From the NCBI GenBank assembly GCA_021776685.1, contig JAJFFJ010000127.1, positions 1 to 44,119 of the forward strand: a stretch of 44,119 bases of DNA, read 5' to 3'. The stretch comes from Alphaproteobacteria bacterium. GTDB taxonomy: Bacteria > Pseudomonadota > Alphaproteobacteria > Bin65. The notes under the pieces were generated by a model. That model made no database searches and was not told the DNA's origin. It saw only the letters and a list, made by a program, of their open reading frames with translations. Below, piece by piece: positions 35,035 through 43,090 of this stretch (its first letter is position 1; each line of letters starts with the position of its first letter). A program made the position numbers and the translations under genes.

Positions 35035-35257
35035 CAAATGTTGCGAAATGTTGCCTTTTGTTGCGGTCTGTTGCGAACCGCGTAGTTGCGATCTGTTGCG
35101 AACCGCGTCGAGAGGGAGAAGCTCCCCCGATGTGGTGTTATGTGGTGTTTTGTGGGGGAGACGGGTGACCCATCCCGAATTTGACCCGCGCCGCCCTATG
35201 GCGGTCGTCCGAAAACCTGGAATTAGGTGTCAAAGAGCAGACAACTGATATAGGTAT
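35028..35257 (-). repeat. Repeat element copy 2 (phased TTGCG units and ACACCACAT hairpin)
   Basis: The counterpart of 5,912–6,287 in inverted orientation. TTGC occurs at 35,041, 35,051, 35,061 and 35,071 (10-bp steps), then at 35,086 and 35,096. CTCCCCC/GGGGGAG bracket two ATGTGGTGTT-type units (about 35,122–35,159) and can pair. The distal end carries GATATAGGTAT (35,247–35,257). A plus-strand open frame across it (34,988–35,248) is taken as translated repeat, not a gene. Confidence 0.8.
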
Positions 35258-35374
35258 TTTTTCAGCTCTTTCAACACGGCCCTCCGCCGCCACCGCGGAG
35301 TTCCAGGAGCTTTCTGTCCCTCGGAATGTCTGCTTTCCGCACTAAAATGGACTTCAACTGGCCGATGGAGGCGC

Positions 35375-35398
35375 GTCCGCTTGTAGCCAGAAGCGGAC
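35375..35398. repeat. Palindromic repeat GTCCGCTT–8–AAGCGGAC
   Basis: A perfect 8-bp inverted repeat with an 8-base loop, the best preserved of four related sites in intergenic DNA of this window. The surrounding 35,258–35,437 interval shows no gene. Confidence 0.55.
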
Positions 35399-35437
35399 GT
35401 TTGCGATTGAACTACTTCACCGCACAGACCTGGTCGA

Positions 35438-36001
35438 TTAGCCCTGGCTCTCGGTCAATAGCCGATTCGATTTCTCGAAGTACTGGCGGGTTCGGTCAAA
35501 ATCGAACGGGCGCTCCTCGTGCGTCTCAGGGTCCCATTCCTGGCGTTCAACGCCAAAAAAATCTCCGCCATAAACATGGATCGCTGCGGTTAGCCGATTA
35601 ACGGGATTCACCACCGAATGTATGATGTCCTTGCCTAAGGGTTCGGTATCTTTCGTTGCGAGCGATGTTGCGCCGGCAGCTTCAATGCTTTGACCATTCT
35701 CGTCATCAATGCGGCGCCACAGGATACTGTCCTCGCGACCGGCATAAATGCCGATGACTGCCCACATCTCGTGATTGTGCGCTGGTATATTCATCAACGG
35801 GCCCCATACGACGTTGAGGATGGTCACGCTGGCGGAATGATGGAGGGGTGTTACGCCTGCCTGTGATGGCTCACCGAGCGCCGCCAGAACCTTGTTGGGA
35901 TCTGAAACAGCGCGGGCAACGACCTCCCGCGCCGCTCGATGGCTGGTGTCATTTTCCACAGCCTCGCAACACTGGGCAATAAACTGATCTACGTCCTTCA
36001 T
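35438..36001 (-). CDS. Cysteine-dioxygenase-like cupin protein
   Basis: A 187-residue single-domain cupin, similar in pattern to the predicted metal-dependent double-stranded beta-helix proteins related to cysteine dioxygenase. Likely metal ligands are H75 and H77 (IPAHNHEMWAVIGIYAGRED) with H128 (GKDIIHSVVNP); H142 is close by. ATG 36,001 is preferred over an upstream GTG because GAGGGG precedes it at eight bases. It is divergent from the TetR-type regulator, with 88 bp between starts, and may be its target. The substrate is unknown. Confidence 0.75.
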   Translation of the reverse strand: MKDVDQFIAQCCEAVENDTSHRAAREVVARAVSDPNKVLAALGEPSQAGVTPLHHSASVTILNVVWGPLMNIPAHNHEMWAVIGIYAGREDSILWRRIDDENGQSIEAAGATSLATKDTEPLGKDIIHSVVNPVNRLTAAIHVYGGDFFGVERQEWDPETHEERPFDFDRTRQYFEKSNRLLTESQG

Positions 36002-36061
36002 CGCGCGCACCCCTCGATCCCTTTACCGGGCCCCAGATTAAGCCCGACAAGCCGTAGTCTA

Positions 36062-36079
36062 TATACACTAGTCGGTATA
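36062..36079. promoter_or_regulatory. Candidate TetR operator
   Basis: TATAC (36,062–36,066) and GTATA (36,075–36,079) form an 18-bp inverted repeat around ACTAGT in the short divergent region between the cupin and TetR genes. It lies 11 bp before the TetR start codon, the usual place for autoregulation. AT-rich DNA here could also hold the promoters. Confidence 0.5.
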
Positions 36080-36089
36080 CAATGGCCGG

Positions 36090-36665
36090 ATGCCGCGTTC
36101 AGCCGAAGCGACCAAGCGCAGGATTTTTGCCGCTGCGTACACGTTGCTGTACCGGGAAGGGTTTTCCAGGACCAGCATGGATGCCATTGCGTCCGCCACA
36201 GGTGTTACGAAGAAGACCCTCTATTATCATTTTGAAAGTAAGGACGGGCTTGTTGCGGCGCTCATGGAACACCAGCAGGCGCAGGCCCTTGCGTTGTTTC
36301 AAGGATGGGCAGATCCAGCAGCGAAAGACCCCGTAGCATTCGGGAGATCTTTGTTCCGGAAATTCACCGATTGGGCTTCGAGATCACCTTGGTACGGTTC
36401 CGGCTTCACCCGCCTGACAATGGAGTTAGCCGACCTGCCAGGGCACCCTGCACGCAGCGCGGCTCATCGGCACAAGACAGAAGTCGAGAGATGGTTTTCG
36501 GCCGAGCTAGGGCGTCTGGGTCAAGAGAATCCGGAGGAGAGCGCTCGGCAATTGATGTTGTTGATTGAGGGATGCCTGTCCTTGGTCCTTATCCATCAAG
36601 ATCTTTCATATGTGCTCTCTGCTGCAAGCGCGGCAGACCGGCTGCTCGGTGGCGAAGCGGAGTAA
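36090..36665 (+). CDS. TetR/AcrR-family transcription regulator
   Basis: A 191-residue regulator. The N-terminal helix-turn-helix spans roughly residues 8–52, including FSRTSMDAIASATGVTKKT and LYYHFESKDGL. The C-terminal ligand-binding region has no recognisable specificity. No clear Shine–Dalgarno precedes ATG 36,090, so translation may start on a leaderless or near-leaderless message; an ATG at 36,082 is out of frame. It likely represses itself and the divergent cupin gene, and possibly nearby catabolic genes. It is the only transcription regulator recognised in the window. Confidence 0.92.
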   Translation: MPRSAEATKRRIFAAAYTLLYREGFSRTSMDAIASATGVTKKTLYYHFESKDGLVAALMEHQQAQALALFQGWADPAAKDPVAFGRSLFRKFTDWASRSPWYGSGFTRLTMELADLPGHPARSAAHRHKTEVERWFSAELGRLGQENPEESARQLMLLIEGCLSLVLIHQDLSYVLSAASAADRLLGGEAE

Positions 36666-36666
36666 T

Positions 36667-36690
36667 GTCCGCATAAGGTCAATTACGGAC
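36667..36690. repeat. Palindromic repeat, GTCCG…CGGAC (diverged copy)
   Basis: GTCCG and CGGAC separated by 14 bases just after the TetR stop. It resembles the site at 35,375. The remaining bases up to 36,892 hold no gene that I can support. Confidence 0.35.
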
Positions 36691-36892
36691 GTGTTGGCGA
36701 CCTGCTGAATATGACTGCTTCTGAAGGCAGACCGGACGAAATGGCAGCGATGACTGCTCCACCCTTGGGAGCGGGCGAAATCCGCGCCCGCTTTTACCCC
36801 TACACCGCTAATAACCAGAGGACTGGTGGCCCAACAGGCAAGAGCGGTCATGCCCGACCTGGCCCCAGGTAAATTTGAACCTGACCGGACGC

Positions 36893-37987
36893 CTACTCTG
36901 CAGCTACCGCCGTCTCTTCCAACTCGGCATGGATCATCCGTTCCAGCACGGTCCGTGCCGGCTTGCGGGCAACATCGTGCTTGATGTCGATCAGCACCTG
37001 ATCGGGATTGGCCGAGAGGCATGCCTGCTGATTCTCAAGGAAGGCCACGTCTTCGTCAAAGGTGTTGCTGACTTCCCGATGAAGCAGCTTGGTCGCCTCC
37101 TGGTCGTCGGGCTTGTAGCTGTTGGTCGCCGACCAGAAGTAGAGGCACGAGGTCTCTGTCTCTGGCGTCGCGGTATGCCAGACGTGGGATGAAAAGCCAC
37201 CTTTCTGATCGCGATCTTCCTTGGCGCCGCGGCCATGCTCCAATGCGCCGGACCATTGCAGGACGGTCGCCGGCGCCACGTATTCGAACTCCTGCCAGCG
37301 GTCGACTTTGACATCGTCGTCCCAGCCGGCCGCCAATTTGTAGGTCGGTGGTGGGACGATATCTTCCATCCAGCGGATGTAGTGCACCCCGCTATCTTTC
37401 TTGGTCACGTCCATGGTGGCGTTGACCTGGCCCAACCGGTTTCCGCCACCGATCGTCTTGCCGTGGATGTAGGGGATGTGTGTCAGGTCCATGAGGTTTT
37501 CGACCACGAGCATGTGGTTACATTTGATGGTCATGACGTCGTGAAGGTGCGGGTGATTTTCGTGGTCGTCCAGGAAAGGGAAATCGATAATCAGGTTTTC
37601 GTCGGCCGCATCTGCGTCACCCATCCAGACCCAGAGAATTTCCTGCTTCTCGACGAGCGGGTAACTGCGCACCCTGGCTTGCGGCGGGATCGACTCCTGC
37701 CCCGGAATCACCACGCATTTGCCGGAACCATCGAAGATCAGGCCGTGGTACCCGCACTGCAGGCCTTCGTCGACCACATCGCCCAGGTGAAGCGGGGTCG
37801 CACGATGACAGCAGCGGTCTTCCAGCGCATGGGCGTTGCCGTCCCGGTCTCGGAACAGCACGACCGGTTCGTTCAAAAGCGTCCGCGCAAGCGGCCCGTC
37901 TTGAACCTCATGGGCCCATGCCGCCTGGTACCACGCATTGTGAGGCCAGGGTTTATGGGCGTTGTTCTGGAGCGCCTTGTTCGACAT
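36893..37987 (-). CDS. Rieske non-heme iron oxygenase, alpha subunit (VanA-like)
   Basis: A 364-residue oxygenase of the type that O-demethylates or hydroxylates aromatic acids. The Rieske [2Fe-2S] ligands are C59, H61, C78 and H81 (RCCHRATPLHLG, LQCGYHG). The mononuclear iron site is N164-x2-D167-x2-H170-x4-H175 (ENLMDLTHIPYIHGKT). ATG 37,987 has GGGAGGG at good spacing; a longer in-frame extension runs into a pseudogene and is rejected. No ferredoxin–reductase partner (VanB-like) is in the window, so it must borrow one. The length is typical for VanA-like enzymes. Confidence 0.92.
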   Translation of the reverse strand: MSNKALQNNAHKPWPHNAWYQAAWAHEVQDGPLARTLLNEPVVLFRDRDGNAHALEDRCCHRATPLHLGDVVDEGLQCGYHGLIFDGSGKCVVIPGQESIPPQARVRSYPLVEKQEILWVWMGDADAADENLIIDFPFLDDHENHPHLHDVMTIKCNHMLVVENLMDLTHIPYIHGKTIGGGNRLGQVNATMDVTKKDSGVHYIRWMEDIVPPPTYKLAAGWDDDVKVDRWQEFEYVAPATVLQWSGALEHGRGAKEDRDQKGGFSSHVWHTATPETETSCLYFWSATNSYKPDDQEATKLLHREVSNTFDEDVAFLENQQACLSANPDQVLIDIKHDVARKPARTVLERMIHAELEETAVAAE

Positions 37988-38090
37988 CGAGCATCCCTCC
38001 CGCAGCTGGAAATCTACTATAGCCTGCCAGAGCCCGTATTCATATCGCGGGCGCCGGTGGCGGATGCCGCCAACGGCGGACGGATCGAAT

Positions 38091-38280
38091 GAGGTTCCTC
38101 CCGCGCATCGCTGAGATCGAACACTGGTGTCGCCGGAATATTCGCCTCCAGGCACAGGTCCCAGCCACTCCTCCGTGGTCTTCGACGGCGCCGCCTTTGC
38201 GATCAGGCCATAGGGCGCGTGGATGTTGCGCGCCCGAGCACCGATATCGCAAAACCGCGGATCATCGATTGGGGAATGCA
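38091..38280 (-). pseudogene. Frameshifted fragment of a CaiB/BaiF CoA-transferase gene
   Basis: About 190 bp closely match the CoA-transferase gene at 40,088–40,268 on the same strand, covering its residues ~270–330. The frame reads DDPRFCDIGARARNIH, YGLIAKAAPSKTTEEWL and is then broken: one extra base near 38,159 (GGTCCCAGCC versus GGTCGAGCC) shifts it. Neither the start nor the catalytic part is present, so it is a dead partial duplicate. It sits just upstream of the Rieske gene and its reading frame joins that gene artificially. Confidence 0.85.
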
Positions 38281-38400
38281 AATCGATCCCTTAAAGTCAC
38301 GTCTGCCGGACAGATCGACGGCGGGTGTCAGGGTGACTGATTTGTGCGTATCTGATTAAGCGCCACCTCAACAACGCGAACGCGAAAAGGTTAATCACCC

Positions 38401-39279
38401 ATGGGCCGACGCCATACGTACAAATCCATGCCCAAAGTCGCCGCGGCCACTTTGACGATCCTCTCCGGCAGCATCCTGGCGATGAGCGCGATGCCGGCTC
38501 TGTCCCAATCGTCCCAGCCCGATCTGAGTGGCGCCTGGAAACTCTGTCGAACAGGTAATGGGCAGCCGGCAATTGGAGCCTGCACCAAGTTGCTGAAGTC
38601 GGGCAAACTGAAAAATTCACAACTGGCGGAGGCCTATAACAACCGGGGGTACGAGTTGTCCCTGTTGGGCAAAAACCGGCAGGCCATTATGGATTTTGAC
38701 AAAGCGATCAAACTCGATCCCGCCTTTGCCCGTGCCTATAACAACCGTGGCAACACCTATGTTGACCTCAAAAAGTATGCGCGGGCGATCGAAGATTTTG
38801 ATCAGTCGATCCGGCTAAAGCCAAAGGACGGCGACGGCTACTACAACAGGGGCCTTGCCTACGTCAAAGTTGCGCAGCCAGAGCGTGCACTGGCCGATTT
38901 TACCCGCGCAATCGAACGCAACCCCCGTTTTTGGCAGGCGTACAATAATCGAGGGCTCCTGCAGACGCGGCTGAAACGGTATGAACCCGCGATTGCCGAT
39001 CTGAAGAAAGCGATCGAACTCGCCCCCAAAGCGCCGCTGCCGCACAACAACATGGCATGGGCGTTGTTCAAGTCTGGCCGTGCTGCCGACGGCCTGCCTT
39101 TCGCAAACAGGGCTTTGGCTCTGGATCCAAAAGGCAGCCACAACTGGAATACGCGGGGCAACATTTACGAGGCCATGGGCAGGAAAGCGGACGCGATTGC
39201 CGACTATCGCAAGGCCTTGGCATTGGAGCCTGACCATAGCGACAGCCTGAAGGCGTTGAAGAGGCTTGGCGCTCGCTGA
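38401..39279 (+). CDS. Exported TPR-repeat protein
   Basis: A 292-residue protein with an N-terminal signal peptide (hydrophobic core VAAATLTILSGSILAMSAM, likely cut after ALS/QS near residue 35) and about six tetratricopeptide repeats. Typical units contain AYNNRGYELSLLGKNRQAI, AYNNRGNTYVDLKKYARAI, YYNRGLAYVKVAQPERAL and AYNNRGLLQTRLKRYEPAI. It probably acts in the periplasm as a protein-binding scaffold. AAAGG precedes ATG 38,401; an internal ATG at 38,428 would give a more standard signal peptide. It stands alone. Confidence 0.85.
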   Translation: MGRRHTYKSMPKVAAATLTILSGSILAMSAMPALSQSSQPDLSGAWKLCRTGNGQPAIGACTKLLKSGKLKNSQLAEAYNNRGYELSLLGKNRQAIMDFDKAIKLDPAFARAYNNRGNTYVDLKKYARAIEDFDQSIRLKPKDGDGYYNRGLAYVKVAQPERALADFTRAIERNPRFWQAYNNRGLLQTRLKRYEPAIADLKKAIELAPKAPLPHNNMAWALFKSGRAADGLPFANRALALDPKGSHNWNTRGNIYEAMGRKADAIADYRKALALEPDHSDSLKALKRLGAR

Positions 39280-39866
39280 AGACGTTGGCGCCAGGCGCCT
39301 GGCGCGGCCGACCAAACCATCGAAATCGTCCCGACCCGTCTGAATCCGGCGCAGCCGGTCAATGCCATCTCGCCACTACGGTGGACAGGAGGCGGGAAAA
39401 GCGGGCTGGAGCCTGCCGTTCGCTAAGGGCGAACAAGCCGAAATTACTTGATCCGGGCGATCCAACGTGGGGCCTGATCACGAAAAATGGCGCCAAAAAG
39501 AAGCGGGCTGCACCAACGCTGTGCAACCTTCCGACTGATGTGAAATCCAATCTGGAAATGTGGGCAACGGTTATTCGCTGGATGCCGCTTACCGGCCACT
39601 GCCGGGTGTCGGGCCGGCAACCGTGTTGTCACCACCAGAACTCCTTGGCCCGCCGCGCAGCCGATTGAGCAAACTCCGGTCCTTCTCTTCGACAGATTGC
39701 AACTATCGGGTATGCCCGCGTCTATCCCGTACGGCCTTCTCATGGGTCTCTTTGGCGGCCGTCGATTCCCTCACATCTCCGTTTCCGCATGGCATAACGG
39801 TGAGCTGGAATTCCTTCTTGTTGACTACAGATCCGCGTGTCCCGCGAGATTGCTAAACAGCGCGCC
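39280..39866. other. 587-bp intergenic stretch with an 18-bp perfect palindrome
   Basis: GCGCCAGGCGCCTGGCGC at 39,288–39,305 reads the same on both strands and lies 9 bp after the TPR stop codon. It could act as a transcription stop or protein site, though no T-run follows. The rest holds only short open frames without recognisable products; I see no RNA gene. Confidence 0.5.
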
Positions 39867-41075
39867 CTACTCCCTGATGACTGTCGCCCCGGCGGTTGCC
39901 ATTTCAGCAATGACGTCGTCACCAATGCCCGCTTCGCGCAATATCTCTGCGCTGTGCTCACCCAGGTTGGGCGCATCGCGGCGGATCGTGCAGGGGGCTT
40001 TTGAAAACCGCGGTGGAATGCCGACCGCCCGGTATCGGCCCTCGGTCGGATGCTCGCGCTCTGCCAGAAAGCCGGTGGCTTTCAGGTGCGGTTCCTCCCG
40101 CGCATCGCTGAGATCGAACACTGCAGTCGCCGGAATATTCGCCTCCAGGCACAGGTCGAGCCATTCCTGGGTGGTCTTCGACGGCGCTGCCTCGGCGATC
40201 AGGCCATAGAGTTCGTGGATGTTTCGCGCCCGCGCGCCGATATCGCAAAAGCGCGGATCGTCCATCAGCTCCGGCTGGCCCATCAGGCCGAAGAAGCCGG
40301 TAATCTGCCGGTCGTTGTAGGGCAGCATGCACACATAGCCGTCTTTCGTGCGGTAGGGCCGGCGGTTGGGGGTCAGGACCCGGGCATAGCCGAACTCTGC
40401 CTCCGGCGGCTCGAACAGAAAGTCCGCGCCATGCTCCGCCATGTTGAACGACACCAGGGTTTCGAACATGGGCACTTCCACGTCCTGGCCCTGGCCGGTG
40501 CGTTCCCGGTGCAGCAGCGCCGCAACCATGGCGTTGACCGCAGCCAGACCGGTGATCTTGTCCGCCATCACGCCGGGGAAATAGAGCGGCTCGCCGTGCA
40601 TGCGTGCGTTCAGCGCCGCAGTGCCCGACGCCCCCTGGATCAAGTCGTCAAAGGCCGGGCGGCCGGCATAGGGGCCGTCGTGGCCAAAGCCCACGCAGGC
40701 ACAATAGACGATGTCCGGTTTGACGGCGGCGACATCGGCATAGCTGAGACCAAGCCGGGCCATCGCCTGGGGCCGGATATTGTGGATCAGGGCATCCGCG
40801 CCTTCGGCCAGTTTCAGGAGCGCGTCCCGCGCCGCTGGCTGCTTCAGGTCGAGCACCAGGCTGCGCTTGTTGCGGTTGATATTGACCGATGTCCCGGACA
40901 TGCCGTGATGCCGCCCCGGCGTGATGTAGCGCGTGGTGTCGCCCTCGGGCCCCTCCACCTTGATGATGTCCGCCCCCATGTCGCCCAGAATTTGCGTCGC
41001 GTAGGGACCAAGGATGATGGTGGTGAGATCGAGAATACGCAGTCCTGCAAGAGGACCTGTGGGGGGGCCGGCCAT
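39867..41075 (-). CDS. Family III (CaiB/BaiF) CoA-transferase
   Basis: A 402-residue CoA-transferase. The N-terminus PLAGLRILDLTTIILGPYATQ, DMGADIIKVE, NINRNKRSLVLDL and CVGFGHDGPYAGRPAFDD are family hallmarks. The catalytic aspartate is D172 in GVMADKITG. ATG 41,075 follows AAGGA at good spacing; the upstream in-frame region is not conserved. A partial, frameshifted duplicate of its C-terminal half lies at 38.1 kb. It differs clearly from the CoA-transferase at 18.4 kb, so it likely serves another acyl pair. No neighbouring CoA-ester enzymes are next to it. Confidence 0.93.
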   Translation of the reverse strand: MAGPPTGPLAGLRILDLTTIILGPYATQILGDMGADIIKVEGPEGDTTRYITPGRHHGMSGTSVNINRNKRSLVLDLKQPAARDALLKLAEGADALIHNIRPQAMARLGLSYADVAAVKPDIVYCACVGFGHDGPYAGRPAFDDLIQGASGTAALNARMHGEPLYFPGVMADKITGLAAVNAMVAALLHRERTGQGQDVEVPMFETLVSFNMAEHGADFLFEPPEAEFGYARVLTPNRRPYRTKDGYVCMLPYNDRQITGFFGLMGQPELMDDPRFCDIGARARNIHELYGLIAEAAPSKTTQEWLDLCLEANIPATAVFDLSDAREEPHLKATGFLAEREHPTEGRYRAVGIPPRFSKAPCTIRRDAPNLGEHSAEILREAGIGDDVIAEMATAGATVIRE

Positions 41076-41165
41076 GAGGTATCCTTTTTCCGTTTGTGGT
41101 CGCGACATAACCGAAGGTGGTTCCAAACAGCAAGAGGCACGCCTGTGCCGGGTGAACTGCACGCC

Positions 41166-41211
41166 AAAAAAAAGCCGCCGTCTCCAGCGGAGACGCCGGC
41201 GATTTTTTTTT
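41166..41211. terminator. Bidirectional terminator hairpin upstream of the CoA-transferase gene
   Basis: A 12-bp stem with one mismatch (41,174–41,185 with 41,189–41,200) and a 3-base loop. It is flanked by eight A on the left and nine T on the right, so it can stop transcription in both directions. It insulates the CoA-transferase gene from the efflux gene region. Confidence 0.75.
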
Positions 41212-41222
41212 GGTTGCGGGGG
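41206..41222. repeat. 17-bp copy of the tRNA-fMet 3' end and adjoining T-run
   Basis: TTTTTTGGTTGCGGGGG here is identical to 42,915–42,931, where it spans the 3' CCA end of the tRNA-fMet gene and its terminator. No T-arm or anticodon arm follows, so this is not a working tRNA gene. It is in direct orientation relative to the real tRNA, with the efflux gene between the two. Confidence 0.6.
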
Positions 41223-41470
41223 GCCCCATCACTCAAGCTCGTACCAACCTTGAGCTGAGGATGGCGGATTGGTTCGCTTGTGGTGGGGACCGGAGCCAGT
41301 TCATAAACCGTTAGAATGTCCGTCTGTAGCCAAGAGCGGCGCGCGGGCTTGTTTGGGTTTGGGCCACGAGCCAATGCACATGACTGGCATGCGTGGGTTT
41401 ATCTACCAACTGCGTCGTTCCAGCCCCATCTCTCAGCGTCCGTTTCTCCCGCCCGCAAAGATACCCGCCG

Positions 41471-42685
41471 ATGCATCGTGGATCTGACAGCCAAACCGCC
41501 GCGAAGGTCCAGGGCGGGGCCGGCCAGCTGGTTTTTGCAACACTCGTGCTTTGCGTCGCATTCGGGGAAATCGCGACAGGCCTGTTCGTGCCCGCGATGC
41601 CTGCCTTGGGCGAGATCTACAACCAGCCTCCGGGTACGGTTCAGCTCACTCTCGTTTCCTTCGCCATCCTGTTTGGCGCTGGGCAATTGTTCTTCGGCCC
41701 GTTCTCCGACCGCCGGGGCCGCCGCGCCGCCCTGTTGATCGGCGCCGGGCTGACACTTGCCGGTTCGGCGACGGCAGCTGCAGCGGACGGTATCTGGGTG
41801 ATCATTGTCGGCCGCGCCATTCAGGGGCTCGGCGCCGCCTCGGGGTATGTGGTCGCCCGCGCCATCGTCCGGGATATCTATGGCGCCGAAGGCTCTGCAA
41901 AAGCCATGGCCACCCTTTTCGCCCTGATGATCGCGTCATTCGCTGCCGCACCACTGGTCGGGGGCGCCCTTCTGGACCTTGCAAGCTGGCGCGCGGGCTT
42001 CGTCTTCGCTGCCGCCGTCGGCCTGGTCTGGCTGGCGTCGGCAATCTTCATCATGCCGGAAACCAGAACGGCGACGCCCGCCTCGGAGCGGCAGGCGATC
42101 CACCTGGTCTACCTGGGGCTGTTTCGGCACCGGGGCTTCCTCTGCTTCATGATCACCCATTCGCTGCTTCACGGGTCAATGTATTGTTTCATCGCGGGGG
42201 CACCGTACTATTTCATCGACAGCCTTGGCCTGGACCCGATTAGCTATGGGGTGATCGCCGCGGCTGTGATTTCGGGTTCTCTCATTGGCTCGACCGGAGC
42301 GAGGCACGCCATTCCCCGATGGGGAATGCAGCGGGTCATACCGGTCAGCCTCGCGATACTGGTGTGTGCTTCCGGAACGCTGGTCGGGCTGTCCCTTCTT
42401 GGTTGGGCGCCTTTGCCTGCGCTGGTGGCGGTCCAGTTTGTCTACTGGTTCGGTGGCGGGTTGCTGGCGCCGAATACCGCGGCCGGAGTCATGATGTCCC
42501 ATCCGAAGGCCGCCGGCGCGGCCGCAGCCGTTCTTGGCTTCTTCCAGATGTGCGCTGCGGCCGCCGTCTCTTTGTGGCAAGGACTGGCCTACGATGGAAC
42601 CGTGTTCCCAATTATCGGGACGCAGCTTGTCCTGGTGATCGCCGCCTGGGTCGTCTGGCACCGGTTGAGGCGATACACCGGGTGA
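41471..42685 (+). CDS. Bcr/CflA-type MFS multidrug efflux transporter
   Basis: A 404-residue inner-membrane proton antiporter with about twelve hydrophobic segments. It has the Bcr/CflA pattern: FVPAMPALGEIYNQPPGTVQ after the first helix, the MFS motif A-like GPFSDRRGRRAAL, and RAIQGLGAASGYVVARAIVRD (14-TMS drug/H+ antiporter-like motif C region). Members export drugs or amino-acid derivatives; the substrate is unknown. ATG 41,471 is chosen because the upstream in-frame stretch is not membrane-like; no strong Shine–Dalgarno is visible. Confidence 0.88.
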   Translation: MHRGSDSQTAAKVQGGAGQLVFATLVLCVAFGEIATGLFVPAMPALGEIYNQPPGTVQLTLVSFAILFGAGQLFFGPFSDRRGRRAALLIGAGLTLAGSATAAAADGIWVIIVGRAIQGLGAASGYVVARAIVRDIYGAEGSAKAMATLFALMIASFAAAPLVGGALLDLASWRAGFVFAAAVGLVWLASAIFIMPETRTATPASERQAIHLVYLGLFRHRGFLCFMITHSLLHGSMYCFIAGAPYYFIDSLGLDPISYGVIAAAVISGSLIGSTGARHAIPRWGMQRVIPVSLAILVCASGTLVGLSLLGWAPLPALVAVQFVYWFGGGLLAPNTAAGVMMSHPKAAGAAAAVLGFFQMCAAAAVSLWQGLAYDGTVFPIIGTQLVLVIAAWVVWHRLRRYTG

Positions 42686-42883
42686 CCCGGCCGCCACGCG
42701 GCGCAGCATCGGCATGCCAAAGTCCACACCGGGCCTTTGCCGGCGTTTTGAATGCGCCACTTGAGGCCCGCATTCAGTTCGCAAGGGGATTTTCGCGACC
42801 CCCAATCTGGGGAACGTAACCTTGCCCCCATTTCATCCCATCCAAAGCCACGGTCGGCATAAGACCAGAGAACTCCAGGCAAG

Positions 42884-42919
42884 AAAAAACCCGCCAGGTC
42901 AATGGCCTGGCGGGTTTTT

Positions 42920-42920
<1 letters not shown>
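42884..42920 (-). terminator. Strong terminator at the end of the rRNA operon
   Basis: AAAAAACCCGCCAGG and CCTGGCGGGTTTTTT pair over 15 bp around a 7-base loop. On the minus strand it directly follows the CCA end of the tRNA-fMet gene and ends in six T. It is symmetric, so it may also stop transcription from the efflux gene side. Confidence 0.9.
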
Positions 42921-42996
<76 letters not shown>

Positions 42997-43090
42997 GCAG
43001 AGTCGATTATTCGTCGCCCGGGCCTGGTTTCTGAGGCCCCATGCCAGATGACGGTTACCGGAAAACGGTTGCCAGGTGACGTGGAAGCCC

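Noticed and set aside
32005-35037. Minus-strand open frame of 1,010 codons
   Set aside because: It lies antisense to the molybdopterin subunit and ferredoxin genes, which have clear motifs. Long antisense frames are expected in GC-rich DNA.
35041-35100. Possible CRISPR array
   Set aside because: The units are only 10 bp apart with no spacers, and no cas genes are nearby.
34988-35248. Plus-strand open frame of 86 codons across repeat element copy 2
   Set aside because: It begins inside the molybdopterin subunit gene and crosses its terminator; its sequence follows the phased TTGCG repeat.
36893-38281. 462-residue version of the Rieske oxygenase
   Set aside because: The extra N-terminal part is the frameshifted CoA-transferase fragment; the strong Shine–Dalgarno and family start are at 37,987.
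41206-41290. Second tRNA-fMet gene
   Set aside because: Only the last ~10 bases of a tRNA plus the T-run are present; there is no T-arm or anticodon arm.
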